Shown: piece after piece, positions 44,725-52,670 of the stretch | Numbering within the stretch: position 1 is the first letter of the stretch | Layout of the letters: the number at the start of each line of letters is the position of its first letter | From: Microbacterium sp. CFH 31415 | GTDB taxonomy: Bacteria; Actinomycetota; Actinomycetes; Actinomycetales; Microbacteriaceae | Reading direction: 5' to 3' | DNA: 64,000 bases | Assembly: GCF_022538185.1 (NCBI RefSeq) | Contig: NZ_JAKYXC010000010.1 | Location: forward strand, 124,001-188,000 | Program-made: the position numbers and the translations under genes | The notes under the pieces: generated by a model | The model's database searches: none | The model's input: only the letters and a program-made list of their open reading frames with translations | Told to the model about the DNA's origin: nothing

Positions 44725-45471
44725 TCAGCAGACGGCTCCGCCGTCGATGACGAAGTCCTGACCCGTGCAGTAGCTGCTCGCTTCGCTCGCGAGGAAGGCC
44801 ACGAGCCGCGAGACCTCCTCGGGCCGTCCGGCGCGCGGGATCGGAATGGTCGAGATGAAGCCCGTACCCGCGCGTGTCTCCTCGCTGATCATCACGGTGT
44901 CGACCGCGCCGGGGCAGATCGCGTTGACCCGGATGCCGTAGCGACCGAGCTCCTTGGCCGCCGATCGGGTCGCGCCGCGAAGTCCGAACTTGGACGCGCT
45001 GTACGCGATGCGGTCGGCGTACCCCGCCAGGCCCGCGGTCGACGAGATGTTGACGATGGACCCGCCGCGCTCTTTCATGGCGGGCAGCACCGCCTGCATG
45101 CCGAGGATCGCGCCGACGAGGTTGATGTCGATGACGCGATGCAGGATCTCGGGGGTCGTGTCCTCGAGGCTAAGGACGGGGCAGAACCCGGCATTGTTCA
45201 CCAGCACGTCCACGCGGCCGAAGCGCTCGACGGCCGCAGCGACCACCCGGGCCCAGTCCGCGGGCGACGAGACGTCGTGGCCCAGCCCGATCGCGTCCGG
45301 CCCGCACGCGACCGCGGCACTCGACGCCCCCTCGGCGTCGATGTCCGTGACAACGACCTTCCCGCCGAGGCGCGTCAACAGCTCGGCGTGGGCACGCCCC
45401 TGTCCGCCCGCGGCGCCGGTGATGAGCACGACAGCGTCGTCGAGCTGGATGATCGGATCCGTTCCGTTCAT
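44725..45471 (-). CDS. SDR dehydrogenase (hydroxysteroid dehydrogenase-like)
   Basis: 248 residues. VLITGAAGGQGRAHAELL is the variant cofactor loop (G-x-x-G-G-Q-G) frequent in 3-alpha/20-beta-hydroxysteroid dehydrogenases. Catalytic residues: NNAG, NISSTAGLAG serine, YSASKFGLRG. The FVIDGGAVC end binds cofactor. It probably oxidises or reduces a ring hydroxyl of a steroid-like intermediate. Operon with the PaaY-like gene; a KstR2-type site lies between it and the VOC gene. Confidence 0.83.
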   Translation of the reverse strand: MNGTDPIIQLDDAVVLITGAAGGQGRAHAELLTRLGGKVVVTDIDAEGASSAAVACGPDAIGLGHDVSSPADWARVVAAAVERFGRVDVLVNNAGFCPVLSLEDTTPEILHRVIDINLVGAILGMQAVLPAMKERGGSIVNISSTAGLAGYADRIAYSASKFGLRGATRSAAKELGRYGIRVNAICPGAVDTVMISEETRAGTGFISTIPIPRAGRPEEVSRLVAFLASEASSYCTGQDFVIDGGAVC

Positions 45472-45497
45472 GGTTCCTCCGAGATAGATTGTTCTTG

Positions 45498-45511
45498 ATC
45501 AAGCGATTGGT
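45498..45511. promoter_or_regulatory. KstR2-type operator between the SDR and VOC genes
   Basis: ATCAAGCGATTGGT matches AnCAAGnnCTTGnT with one mismatch. It ends 6 nt before the VOC gene's ATG and 26 bp from the SDR start. TAGATT (45485-45490) upstream could be the rightward -10, which would put the operator in the transcribed leader. Confidence 0.65.
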
Positions 45512-45517
45512 AGGTAC

Positions 45518-45967
45518 ATGACTCAGCGTCTGCATCACATGGGGATCACGGTCAGCGACACCGACACCGCGGTTGCGTTCTACAGCGCGCTGACGGGCGG
45601 CGAGGTCGTCGGCCCGCTCATCAAGAGCGGTCCGGCCGTCGAGGCGGTGACGGGGTACCCAGGCGTCCACATCCTGCTGACGTTCATCTCGTTCGCCGGC
45701 GGCGGCGCCGTGATCGAGCTCGCGGAGTACCGGAACGGCAGCGGCGAGCGCATCGACCCCGACACCGGCAAGGCGGGGTCGGCCCACCCGGCGATCCTCG
45801 TCGACAACATCGACGCCACGCTCGCACGCATGGCCGCGATGGGTGTGCACGCGACGAGCGAGCCGAAGGTCGCGACGGACGGGCCCATGGAGGGCTACCG
45901 ATACGTATACCTGATCGGGCCCGACTCGGTGCGCGTCGAACTGCTGGAAGCGCCTCACGCCGACTGA
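45518..45967 (+). CDS. VOC-superfamily (glyoxalase-like) protein
   Basis: 149 residues, starting TQRLHHMGITVSDTDTAVAFYSALTGG, with AVIELAEYRNGSGERI and YVYLIGPDSVRVELLEAP. His at the start and Glu at the end of the paired beta-alpha-beta modules are the expected metal ligands. The family includes methylmalonyl-CoA epimerases, dioxygenases and isomerases; the HHMGITVSD start is most like epimerase-type members. It is alone on its strand between two leftward operons, with a weak ribosome binding site. Specific reaction unknown. Confidence 0.75.
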   Translation: MTQRLHHMGITVSDTDTAVAFYSALTGGEVVGPLIKSGPAVEAVTGYPGVHILLTFISFAGGGAVIELAEYRNGSGERIDPDTGKAGSAHPAILVDNIDATLARMAAMGVHATSEPKVATDGPMEGYRYVYLIGPDSVRVELLEAPHAD

Positions 45968-46827
45968 CCGTCCAGCATCGCGAGCTCGTCGGGGGTCAGC
46001 TCGAGCGCAAGCGCGGCGACGTTGTCGCGCACGCTCTCGACGCGGCTGGCTCCCGGAATGGGGATGACGGCGGGCGACGAGGCGAGCACCCAGGCCAGAG
46101 CGACACGCTGCGGGCTGACACCCCGGCGCACCGCGATGTCCGCCAGCACCTGCGCATCCTCGCCGAGGTGCTTGGCCGCGAGGCGCCCGCCGAAGGGCCC
46201 CCACGCGAGGAACGCGAGGCCGTCCTGCTCGCACACGTGGAGCACATCGAGGCTGTCGCGCACATGCACCGAGTACTCGTTCTGGACGCTCACGAGCGCG
46301 TCCCCGATGGCCTCCTGCGCGATGCGCAGCAGCGGCACATCGACGTTCGAGACGCCGATGCGCACCGCGATGCCGTCGTCGACGAGCTGCCGCAGGGCCC
46401 CCATGGAGTCCTCGAACGGCACGCGCGGGTCGGGGCGGTGGTGCTGGTAGAGCGGAAGCGCGTCGAGGCCGAGGCGACGCAGCGACTCCCTCGCCGCGCG
46501 CGCGAGGTGTGCCGGCGAGCCGTCGATCCACCACGTGGCGTTCTCGTGCCGCGTGTGGCCGCCTTTCGTGGCGATGACGACGCGGTCGAGGTCCGCCGGA
46601 GAAGATCGCAGCGCCGCGATGAGGGCGCGCTCGTTGACGCCCATCTCGGAGGTCGGGCCGTACGAGTCGGCGGTGTCGAACAGCGTGATCCCGGCGTCCA
46701 CCGCCGCGTGCACGGCGCGCATGCCCCGCTCGATGTCGGCGTCAGGCGTCTGGGTCAGCGTCATCGAGCCGAAGCCGATTGCCGAAACATCGAGGCCACC
46801 GATCCTCCGCTGCACCAGCGCGCTCAT
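45955..46827 (-). CDS. Aldo/keto reductase
   Basis: 290 residues. IGFGSMTLTQT, the catalytic FDTADSYGP (Asp, Tyr), IATKGGHTRHE (Lys) and LYQHHRPDPRVP (His) give the AKR tetrad, and IPIPGASRVESVRDN binds NADPH. It could reduce a ring carbonyl, as bacterial 3-alpha-hydroxysteroid dehydrogenases of this fold do; the substrate is not evident. The ATG overlaps the upstream SDR stop (ATGA). Its 3' end overlaps the VOC gene by 13 bp. Confidence 0.85.
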   Translation of the reverse strand: MSALVQRRIGGLDVSAIGFGSMTLTQTPDADIERGMRAVHAAVDAGITLFDTADSYGPTSEMGVNERALIAALRSSPADLDRVVIATKGGHTRHENATWWIDGSPAHLARAARESLRRLGLDALPLYQHHRPDPRVPFEDSMGALRQLVDDGIAVRIGVSNVDVPLLRIAQEAIGDALVSVQNEYSVHVRDSLDVLHVCEQDGLAFLAWGPFGGRLAAKHLGEDAQVLADIAVRRGVSPQRVALAWVLASSPAVIPIPGASRVESVRDNVAALALELTPDELAMLDGQSA

Positions 46828-47543
46828 TTGCCCACCGCCGTCCATCCGCCGTCGACCGCGACGCACTGTCCCGTCGTGAAGGTGGCGTCCAGCAGCAAGT
46901 GCGCGATCTCACGGGCCTGCTCGGCGGGCTCGGCGAGTCGGCCGAGGGGCATGCGGGCCTTCACAGGGCCGAGGTCGTACCCCTTCTCGACCATGTCGAC
47001 GATCATCGGCGTGAGCGTGTGCCCCGGGGCGACAGCGTTCACGCGCACACCCAGCGGCGCCCACTCTACGGCGAGGTTCATCACGAGCTGACGGACAGCA
47101 GCCTTCGAGGGCCCGTAGTCGCTCTGGTTCGCCCAGCCACCGTACGCGGTGGTGCTCGAAACGGCGACGATGGATGCCGCGCGGCCGTCGAGGCGGGTCA
47201 CCATCGCCCGCGCGGGAACAAGGGTGCCGAGCACGTTGATCTCCAGCACGCGCCGTGCGCGGTCGAGGTCGAGCTCGAGCGCGGGCACGAACTCGCCGCG
47301 AATGCCTGCGCAGGCGACCAGGCCCGTGATGGGGCCGCTGCGGACGGCCGCGGCATCCATCGCCTCACCCACAGCACACTCGTCGACGACGTCCACCTCG
47401 AAGACGTCCGCGTCTCGCGGCGAACCGCCCTGGAGGTCCAGGACGCTCACAGCGCACCCGCGGGAGAGGAGCTCCCCGACCACCTCGGCACCGATCCCGG
47501 ATGCTCCGCCCGTGACGACGACGTGCGAGCCACTGCTCATCAT
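46824..47543 (-). CDS. SDR dehydrogenase (3-alpha-hydroxysteroid dehydrogenase-like layout)
   Basis: 239 residues from ATG 47543 (or the next codon, 47540; AGGAGG is 4 or 7 nt upstream). VVVTGGASGIGAEVVGELLSRG, a shortened segment without a normal NNAG (ITGLVACAGIRGEF, with ACAG), VSSTTAYGGWANQSDYGPSK and the C-terminal GQCVAVDGGWTAVG. The ACAG variant also occurs in carveol- and 3-alpha-hydroxysteroid-type SDRs. First gene of a two-gene operon with the aldo/keto reductase; divergent from ipdA copy 2 with a KstR2-type site between. Confidence 0.82.
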   Translation of the reverse strand: MMSSGSHVVVTGGASGIGAEVVGELLSRGCAVSVLDLQGGSPRDADVFEVDVVDECAVGEAMDAAAVRSGPITGLVACAGIRGEFVPALELDLDRARRVLEINVLGTLVPARAMVTRLDGRAASIVAVSSTTAYGGWANQSDYGPSKAAVRQLVMNLAVEWAPLGVRVNAVAPGHTLTPMIVDMVEKGYDLGPVKARMPLGRLAEPAEQAREIAHLLLDATFTTGQCVAVDGGWTAVGK

Positions 47544-47601
47544 GATGCCTCCTCGCATCGGGGCATCCCGCCCCTCGGTCATCATGATACGGTAGCTACC
47601 A

Positions 47602-47615
47602 AACAAGCGCTAGGT
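47602..47615. promoter_or_regulatory. KstR2-type operator between the SDR-AKR and ipdAB-2 operons
   Basis: AACAAGCGCTAGGT matches AnCAAGnnCTTGnT with one mismatch (CTAG for CTTG). It is 59 bp from both the SDR start and the ipdA-2 start. Confidence 0.7.
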
Positions 47616-47673
47616 TTTCAGCGTGGCCATCGTCGGCCGACGTGAAGGCGCATGTCGACCCGGAGGTGCAGAG

Positions 47674-48543
47674 TTGCCCGACAAGACCACGACCGTCGAT
47701 GACGCGATCGCCCGCATCGAGAGCGGCATGACCATCGGCATCGGAGGGTGGGGATCGCGCCGCAAGCCCATGGCGCTGGTGCGCGCGCTGCTGCGCAGCG
47801 AGGTCACCGACCTCACACTCGTGACATTCGGCGGCCCGGATGCCGGGCTGTTGGTGGAGGCCGGCAAGGTACGCAAGCTCGTCTACGGGTTCGTCTCACT
47901 CGACTCCATTCCGCTCGACCCGCTCTTCACCCAGGCGCGCGAGAGCGGCGACCTCGCGATTGCCGAGTACGACGAGGGCATGTTCGTCGCCGGCCTGCGT
48001 GCGGCGGCCGCGCGCCTGGACTTCCTGCCGACCCGCGCGGGCCTGGGCTCCGACGTCATCCCGGCCAACCCCGACCTGAAGCTCGTGCAGTCCCCCTACT
48101 CCGACGAGCAGTACGTGGCGATGCCCGCCCTGCCGCTGGACGTGGCGATGGTCCACGCGAACCGCTGCGACCCGGGGGGCAACGCGCAGTTCCTCGGGCC
48201 CGACCCGTACTTCGACGACCTGTTCGCCATGGCCGCGACGCGGACGATCGTGTCGACCGAGCGGATCGTCCCCACCGAGAACCTGCTCGACGAGGGCACG
48301 TTCCACACGCTGATGTTCAGCCGCATGTACGTCCACGACGTCGTCGAGACCCCGAACGGCGCCCACTTCACCACGTGCGAGCCCGACTACGGACGCGACG
48401 AGGCGTTCCAGCGTCACTACGCCGCGTCTGCGAAGGACCCGGAGCAGTGGCACGCGTTCGCCGATGACTTCCTCTCCGGTGACGAAGCCGCCTACCAGGC
48501 CGCCGTCGCCGAGTTCCACGCCGCCAAGGAGGAGAACCGATGA
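47674..48543 (+). CDS. ipdA: COCHEA-CoA hydrolase subunit A-like (copy 2)
   Basis: 289 residues from a TTG at 47674 with GGAGGTG at 47662-47668; a longer frame from 47623 exists without a ribosome binding site. It has SGMTIGIGGWGSRRKPMALVR, TFGGPDAGLLVEAGKVRKLVYGFVS, DEGMFVAGLRAAAARLDFLPTRAGLGSD, DPYFDDLFAMAATRTIVSTERIV and TCEPDYGRDEAFQRHYA. The last segment and GKVRKLVYGF are closer to mycobacterial IpdA than copy 1, so this may be the orthologue. It is coupled to ipdB-2. Confidence 0.88.
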   Translation: MPDKTTTVDDAIARIESGMTIGIGGWGSRRKPMALVRALLRSEVTDLTLVTFGGPDAGLLVEAGKVRKLVYGFVSLDSIPLDPLFTQARESGDLAIAEYDEGMFVAGLRAAAARLDFLPTRAGLGSDVIPANPDLKLVQSPYSDEQYVAMPALPLDVAMVHANRCDPGGNAQFLGPDPYFDDLFAMAATRTIVSTERIVPTENLLDEGTFHTLMFSRMYVHDVVETPNGAHFTTCEPDYGRDEAFQRHYAASAKDPEQWHAFADDFLSGDEAAYQAAVAEFHAAKEENR

Positions 48544-49292
48544 GCACCGATGCGACCATCGCAGAGATCTGCGTCGCCGCATGCGCCGACACCTACCGCA
48601 CGTCGGGCGAGGTGCTCGCCCACGCCGTGGGCACCATCCCCACGATCGGCGCGCGCCTGGCCAAGCTCACGACGGCACCTGACATCGTGCTCACCGACGG
48701 CGAGGCGTTCCTCATGGCCGAGCCACCGCCGCTCGGCAAGTCCGCCGCGGCCGGCGGGGTCATCGAGGGCTGGGCGCCGTTCCGTCGCATCTTCGACATC
48801 CTGGCGACCGGCAGGCGCCAGTCCATGATGGGCGCGAGCCAGATCGATCGCCACGGCAACCAGAACATCTCGATCATCGGCGACTGGAGCAAGCCCACGC
48901 GCCAGCTCATCGGCGTGCGCGGCGCCCCCGGCAACACGGCCAACCACCGCGTCGACTACTGGATCTCCCGCCACTCGACGCGCATCTTCGTCGACAAGGT
49001 CGACATGGTGTCGGGTGTGGGCAATGATCGCGCCCGAGAGGCCGGTCTGCGCTTCCACGAGCTCGGCGTGATCGTGACGAACCTCGGCGTGCTCGGCTAC
49101 GACCAGGACGGCGTCGTGAAGGCACTGTCGGTGCACCCCGGCGTCGACCCGACCGCGCTCGCGGAGAACACCGGTTTCCCGCTCGACGTGGCGGGCCTGC
49201 CGCTCACGCGCGTGCCCGACGAAGAAGAGCTGCGCCTCATCCGCGAGGTGCTCGACCCCCGCGGCGCGCGCACGCGCGAAGTGGCCGACTGA
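48540..49292 (+). CDS. ipdB: COCHEA-CoA hydrolase subunit B-like (copy 2)
   Basis: 250 residues; ATGA overlap with ipdA-2. TIPTIGARLAKLTTAPDIVLTDGEAFLM, GKSAAAGGVIEGWAPFRRIFD, GRRQSMMGASQIDRHGNQNISIIG, VRGAPGNTANHRVDYWISRHSTRIF and SVHPGVDPTALAENTGF are IpdB hallmarks; VIEGWAPFRR parallels mycobacterial IEGWMPFGR and is absent from copy 1. Together with the TTG-started ipdA-2 it forms a second hydrolase. The stop is 6 bp from that of kstR2. Confidence 0.88.
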   Translation: MSTDATIAEICVAACADTYRTSGEVLAHAVGTIPTIGARLAKLTTAPDIVLTDGEAFLMAEPPPLGKSAAAGGVIEGWAPFRRIFDILATGRRQSMMGASQIDRHGNQNISIIGDWSKPTRQLIGVRGAPGNTANHRVDYWISRHSTRIFVDKVDMVSGVGNDRAREAGLRFHELGVIVTNLGVLGYDQDGVVKALSVHPGVDPTALAENTGFPLDVAGLPLTRVPDEEELRLIREVLDPRGARTREVAD

Positions 49293-49298
49293 CGCGGC

Positions 49299-49907
49299 TC
49301 AGCGCGCCAGGAGCCCGAAGTGGATCAGGTCGAGGAAATGCTGCGTGACGCTCGCGGCGGTGTGACGGCCGCCGGGTCGGAACCAGCGCACCGTCGACCA
49401 CACCGAGTCGCGTATGAACCGGTAGGCCACGCCCGCGTCGATCGTCTCGCGGAAGACGCCGGCGCGCTGACCATCCTCTATGGCGCCCAGCCAGATCCGC
49501 TCGATGCGACTGCTCTTGGCGGAGACGAATTCGAATCCGGGCTGCGTCGACAGGAACGACGACTCGTTCTGGTACAGGGCCACCGTGGCGGAGTCGACCT
49601 CGATCGTGTGGAACGCGTGCTCGATGAGCCGGTCCAGCACGTCGCGGGGCTCGCCGCCCTCCGCCGCGATCTCCTCGAAGCGGGTCAGCAGGCGGTCCAT
49701 GAAGACGCTCAGGATCTCCTGCAGGATCGCTTCCTTGGAGGAGAAGTGGTGATACAGGCTTCCGGAGAGGATGCCGGCCTCATCGGCGATGTCTCGCACG
49801 GTCGTAGCCGAGTAGCCTCGGGACGCGATGAGGCGCGTCGCAATCGAGAGCAGCTGCTCCCGTCGATCGGAGGGCTGCTCCGTGCCAGTCACCTTCGTCA
49901 AGGCCAT
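49299..49907 (-). CDS. kstR2: TetR-family regulator KstR2-like
   Basis: 202 residues. N-terminal helix-turn-helix: RREQLLSIATRLIASRGYSATTVRDIADEAG followed by ILSGSLYHHFSSKEAIL, which agrees almost residue for residue with mycobacterial KstR2 (Rv3557c) as I recall it. The ligand domain keeps VALYQNESSFLSTQPGF, YRFIRDSVWSTVRWFRPGG and the C-terminal TQHFLDLIHFG. KstR2 represses C/D-ring catabolic genes until a HIP-CoA thioester binds. Gene position beside fadD3, ipdAB and the site at 49931 fits autoregulation. Confidence 0.88.
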   Translation of the reverse strand: MALTKVTGTEQPSDRREQLLSIATRLIASRGYSATTVRDIADEAGILSGSLYHHFSSKEAILQEILSVFMDRLLTRFEEIAAEGGEPRDVLDRLIEHAFHTIEVDSATVALYQNESSFLSTQPGFEFVSAKSSRIERIWLGAIEDGQRAGVFRETIDAGVAYRFIRDSVWSTVRWFRPGGRHTAASVTQHFLDLIHFGLLAR

Positions 49908-49930
49908 GTCCGTTCCCTTCGCGCCGGTTG

Positions 49931-49944
49931 CCCAAGCGTTTGTT
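49931..49944. promoter_or_regulatory. KstR2-type operator between kstR2 and fadD3
   Basis: CCCAAGCGTTTGTT aligns with AnCAAGnnCTTGnT with two mismatches. It lies 24 bp before the kstR2 start and 80 bp before the fadD3 start, in the expected autoregulatory position. Weakest of the nine sites. Confidence 0.55.
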
Positions 49945-50023
49945 CAATAATGCCTCATGGAGCGCGCCCGACGATACTCCTCGTTCGCCATTCCGCCACC
50001 GTTCAACCCCGAAGAGGACGAAG

Positions 50024-51628
50024 ATGACCCGACTCTCCACCGCGCAGACGATTCCCGCGCTTCTTCGCGACCAGGTCCGCCTGGGTGACCATCCTGCGGT
50101 CATCGAGGGGGAAACCGCAACGAGCTATGAGACGCTCCACGAGAAGGTGCGCGCCGCAGCCCGCGGCTACCTAGCGCGCGGCATCCGCCACGGCGACCGC
50201 GTGGCCGTCTGGGCGCCCAACCGCCTGGAGTTCATCGTCGCCATGCTCGGAGCCCAGTACGTCGGCGCCCCCGTCGTGCCGCTGAACACCCGCTACACGG
50301 GGCACGAAGCCGCCACGATCCTGCAGCGCTCGCGCGCCAGCATCCTGGTCGTCGACGACGGCTTCCTCGGGAGGGGCTTCACGAGGATGCTCGAGGCCGC
50401 CGTCGACGGCGGCGGGGATGGGCCCATCGCCGGGCTCCCGCACCTCCGCACCATTGTGCGGATCGGCCAGCCCGCGGCAGGCGAGAACCGCCCGAGCTGG
50501 GAGGACTTCCTCGCCGCCGGCTCCGCGGTGTCCGACGCCGACCTGGATGCCGCCGCCGACCGCGTGACCCCGGACGACGTCGACGACATCCTCTACACGT
50601 CGGGCACGACGGGACTCCCCAAGGGAGTCATGAGCGCCCACCGCCAGACGATCGGCGTCGCCTACGCGTGGGCGAGCGGCGCGGAGCTGACCGAGGACGA
50701 CCGCTACGCCATCGTCAATCCGTTCTTCCACGGCTTCGGCTACAAGGCCGGCATGATCTCGTCGCTGCTCGCGGGCACGACGATCTATCCCGTGCCGACC
50801 CTCGACACGACGGCGATGCTGGAGCTCATCCAGTCGGAGCGCATCACCGTGCTCCCGGGCGTCCCCACGGTGTTCACATCGCTGCTCGACCACCCGCGCC
50901 TGTCCGAGTACGACACGTCGTCGCTGCGGTTCGCGATCGCGGGCGCGACGACGGCCCCTGAGACTCTGTTCCGCGATATGGTGCACGTCCTCGGCTTCGA
51001 ACGCGTCGCGCAGGCCTACGGCCTCACGGAGTGCGTCGTGGCGACCCTGTCGCGCCACGGCGAGGACCTGGAGCACGCGAAACAGACCACGGGTCCTGCG
51101 GTGCCCGGCATCGAGATCCGCGTGGTCGACGCCGACGGCGAGGACGTCGACACGGGCGTCGACGGCGAGATCCTGCTGCGCGGCGACAACGTCATGCTCG
51201 GCTACTTCGAGGACGAGGAGGCCACGCGCGCCGCCGTCGACGGGGACGGCTGGTTCCGCACCGGCGATGTCGGGCGGCTCGACGAGCACGGCTGCCTCAA
51301 GATCACAGACCGCCTGAAGGACATGTTCATCGTCGGGGGGTTCAACGTCTACCCTGCCGAAGTCGAGAACGCACTGCGCCAGCATCCCTCCGTCAACGAG
51401 TCGGCCGTCATCGGGGTCGAGGACGCGCGCTTGGGCACGGTGGGCCGCGCGTACGTCGCACTGCTGCATGGCGCGGAACCGGTGGATGCCGAGGCCCTCA
51501 CCGCCTTCTGCCGCGAGCGCCTGGCGAACTTCAAGGTGCCGCGCGAGATCGTGTTCGTCGAGGAGTTCCCGCGCAACGGCGCGGGCAAGATCCTCAAGAC
51601 GGAGCTGCGGCAGGTATCGGCGAGCTGA
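50024..51628 (+). CDS. fadD3: HIP-CoA ligase-type acyl-CoA synthetase FadD3
   Basis: 534 residues; ATG at 50024 after AGAGGA. ANL-superfamily motifs: YTSGTTGLPKGVMSAHRQT (phosphate loop), FFHGFGYKAGMISSLLAG, AYGLTECVVATLSR, DGWFRTGDVGRLDEHG, DRLKDMFIVGGFNVYPAEVE and the acyl-adenylation lysine in NGAGKILKTEL. FadD3 attaches CoA to HIP with ATP, the entry step of the pathway and the source of the KstR2 ligand. It is some 30 residues longer than the mycobacterial enzyme, with extra sequence around VDGGGDGPIAGLPHL. Confidence 0.88.
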   Translation: MTRLSTAQTIPALLRDQVRLGDHPAVIEGETATSYETLHEKVRAAARGYLARGIRHGDRVAVWAPNRLEFIVAMLGAQYVGAPVVPLNTRYTGHEAATILQRSRASILVVDDGFLGRGFTRMLEAAVDGGGDGPIAGLPHLRTIVRIGQPAAGENRPSWEDFLAAGSAVSDADLDAAADRVTPDDVDDILYTSGTTGLPKGVMSAHRQTIGVAYAWASGAELTEDDRYAIVNPFFHGFGYKAGMISSLLAGTTIYPVPTLDTTAMLELIQSERITVLPGVPTVFTSLLDHPRLSEYDTSSLRFAIAGATTAPETLFRDMVHVLGFERVAQAYGLTECVVATLSRHGEDLEHAKQTTGPAVPGIEIRVVDADGEDVDTGVDGEILLRGDNVMLGYFEDEEATRAAVDGDGWFRTGDVGRLDEHGCLKITDRLKDMFIVGGFNVYPAEVENALRQHPSVNESAVIGVEDARLGTVGRAYVALLHGAEPVDAEALTAFCRERLANFKVPREIVFVEEFPRNGAGKILKTELRQVSAS

Positions 51629-51637
51629 CCGGAGCAG

Positions 51638-52090
51638 TCAGCTGACGTCGACCGTGATCGTGCGCGACCGGATCCGCCAGCCGGCGCCGGTCCGCACGAA
51701 CTCGTCGTCGTAGCGTCCCGACAGCGCGATCTGCGGCCGCGGGGCGTCGAGCTCGAGCGCGATCGCGTTCGAGGCCCCCGTGAGGAACACGAAGTAGGAC
51801 TGCGCGTGCGCACGGTCGTCGCTGTCGATCGACACCCACAGCGTCGTGTTTAGGTGCTTCGTGCCCGTGCCCGGACCCTGCAGGCCGGAGGCGCGGTAAG
51901 CCAGGACGCGCTCGCGCAGCGCCTCGCGACCACGGTGCGCCTCGCCGTTGCCACGATCCCAGACACCGTCCTCAGTCCAGAGGCCGAGATACTCGTCCGG
52001 GTCGCCGTCGTCCGCGAGGTGGCCGAGGCGGGCGATGAGATTGCGGATGTCCGACTCGGCTGTGAGTCGGACGATCGGGTCGAGCGGCAT
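51638..52090 (-). CDS. SnoaL-like (NTF2-fold) protein 1
   Basis: 150 residues. A cone-shaped NTF2-like fold is predicted from SDIRNLIARLGHLADDGDPDEYLGLWTEDGVWD, REALRERVLAY, the conserved KHLNTTLWVSID pattern with its His and the ending GRYDDEFVRTGAGWRIRSRTI. Members include ketosteroid isomerase-like proteins, dehydratases such as BaiE and polyketide cyclases. The Asp/His placement would allow acid-base chemistry, but the reaction is not known. Last gene of the leftward SDR-thiolase-SnoaL-SnoaL operon. Confidence 0.75.
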   Translation of the reverse strand: MPLDPIVRLTAESDIRNLIARLGHLADDGDPDEYLGLWTEDGVWDRGNGEAHRGREALRERVLAYRASGLQGPGTGTKHLNTTLWVSIDSDDRAHAQSYFVFLTGASNAIALELDAPRPQIALSGRYDDEFVRTGAGWRIRSRTITVDVS

Positions 52091-52125
52091 GGTGTGGCCT
52101 CCTAGAGCGATGCGGGGATGAGTCG

Positions 52126-52647
52126 TCAGGGCGACGGCGGGCGGGCGAGCCCGTCCAGGAGCCTGATCAGCGGGTCGTCCTCGCCCCGGCTGCCCGACGG
52201 AGCCGGCGGCCCCGCGCTCGGCGCCTCGCGGAGAGCCCCCGCGGTCGAGTACGCCCGCTCACGTACGGCCCACCGCTCGCGGATGCGCCAGCGGCCGTCG
52301 ACGCGGACGAGATCGTCGACGTACCGCACAAGGCTCACGTAGTCCGCCGCGGGATCATCGCCGGCAGCGCTCCAGTGCCAGGCGGTCGCATACGTCTCGG
52401 CGACCGCCTCGTCACCCGCGATGTCGACGTTGTGCGTGCCGATGACGTGGAGCATCCCCGCCACCTGGGGCAGCACCGCGCTCAGCCAGGGGACGAACTC
52501 CTCCACCGTGCCCTCGAATCCGGCGTGGTGGTCGATGCCGCCCGGCACGTACAGCTCGAAGAGCTGTTCCGGGCGCACGCGATCGATCGCGCGGCAGTAT
52601 CGCGCCACGAGGTCCGCGATCGCGAGTCGGTCGGCGATCTCCGCCAT
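52126..52647 (-). CDS. SnoaL-like (NTF2-fold) protein 2
   Basis: 173 residues. EIADRLAIADLVARYCRAIDRVRPEQLFELYVPGG is a standard SnoaL_4 N-terminal helix pair; MLHVIGTHNVDIAGDEAVAETYATAWH and RYVDDLVRVDGRWRIRERWAVRE follow. A polar Pro/Gly-rich tail of about 35 residues ends the protein. It is distinct from SnoaL-like protein 1, so the operon holds two such folds, possibly forming a heteromer or acting on different intermediates. The start at 52647 follows the thiolase stop by 23 bp; an in-frame GTG at 52659 is possible. Confidence 0.72.
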   Translation of the reverse strand: MAEIADRLAIADLVARYCRAIDRVRPEQLFELYVPGGIDHHAGFEGTVEEFVPWLSAVLPQVAGMLHVIGTHNVDIAGDEAVAETYATAWHWSAAGDDPAADYVSLVRYVDDLVRVDGRWRIRERWAVRERAYSTAGALREAPSAGPPAPSGSRGEDDPLIRLLDGLARPPSP

Positions 52648-52670
52648 GCCGGCCACCGGTGTCCCTGCTG

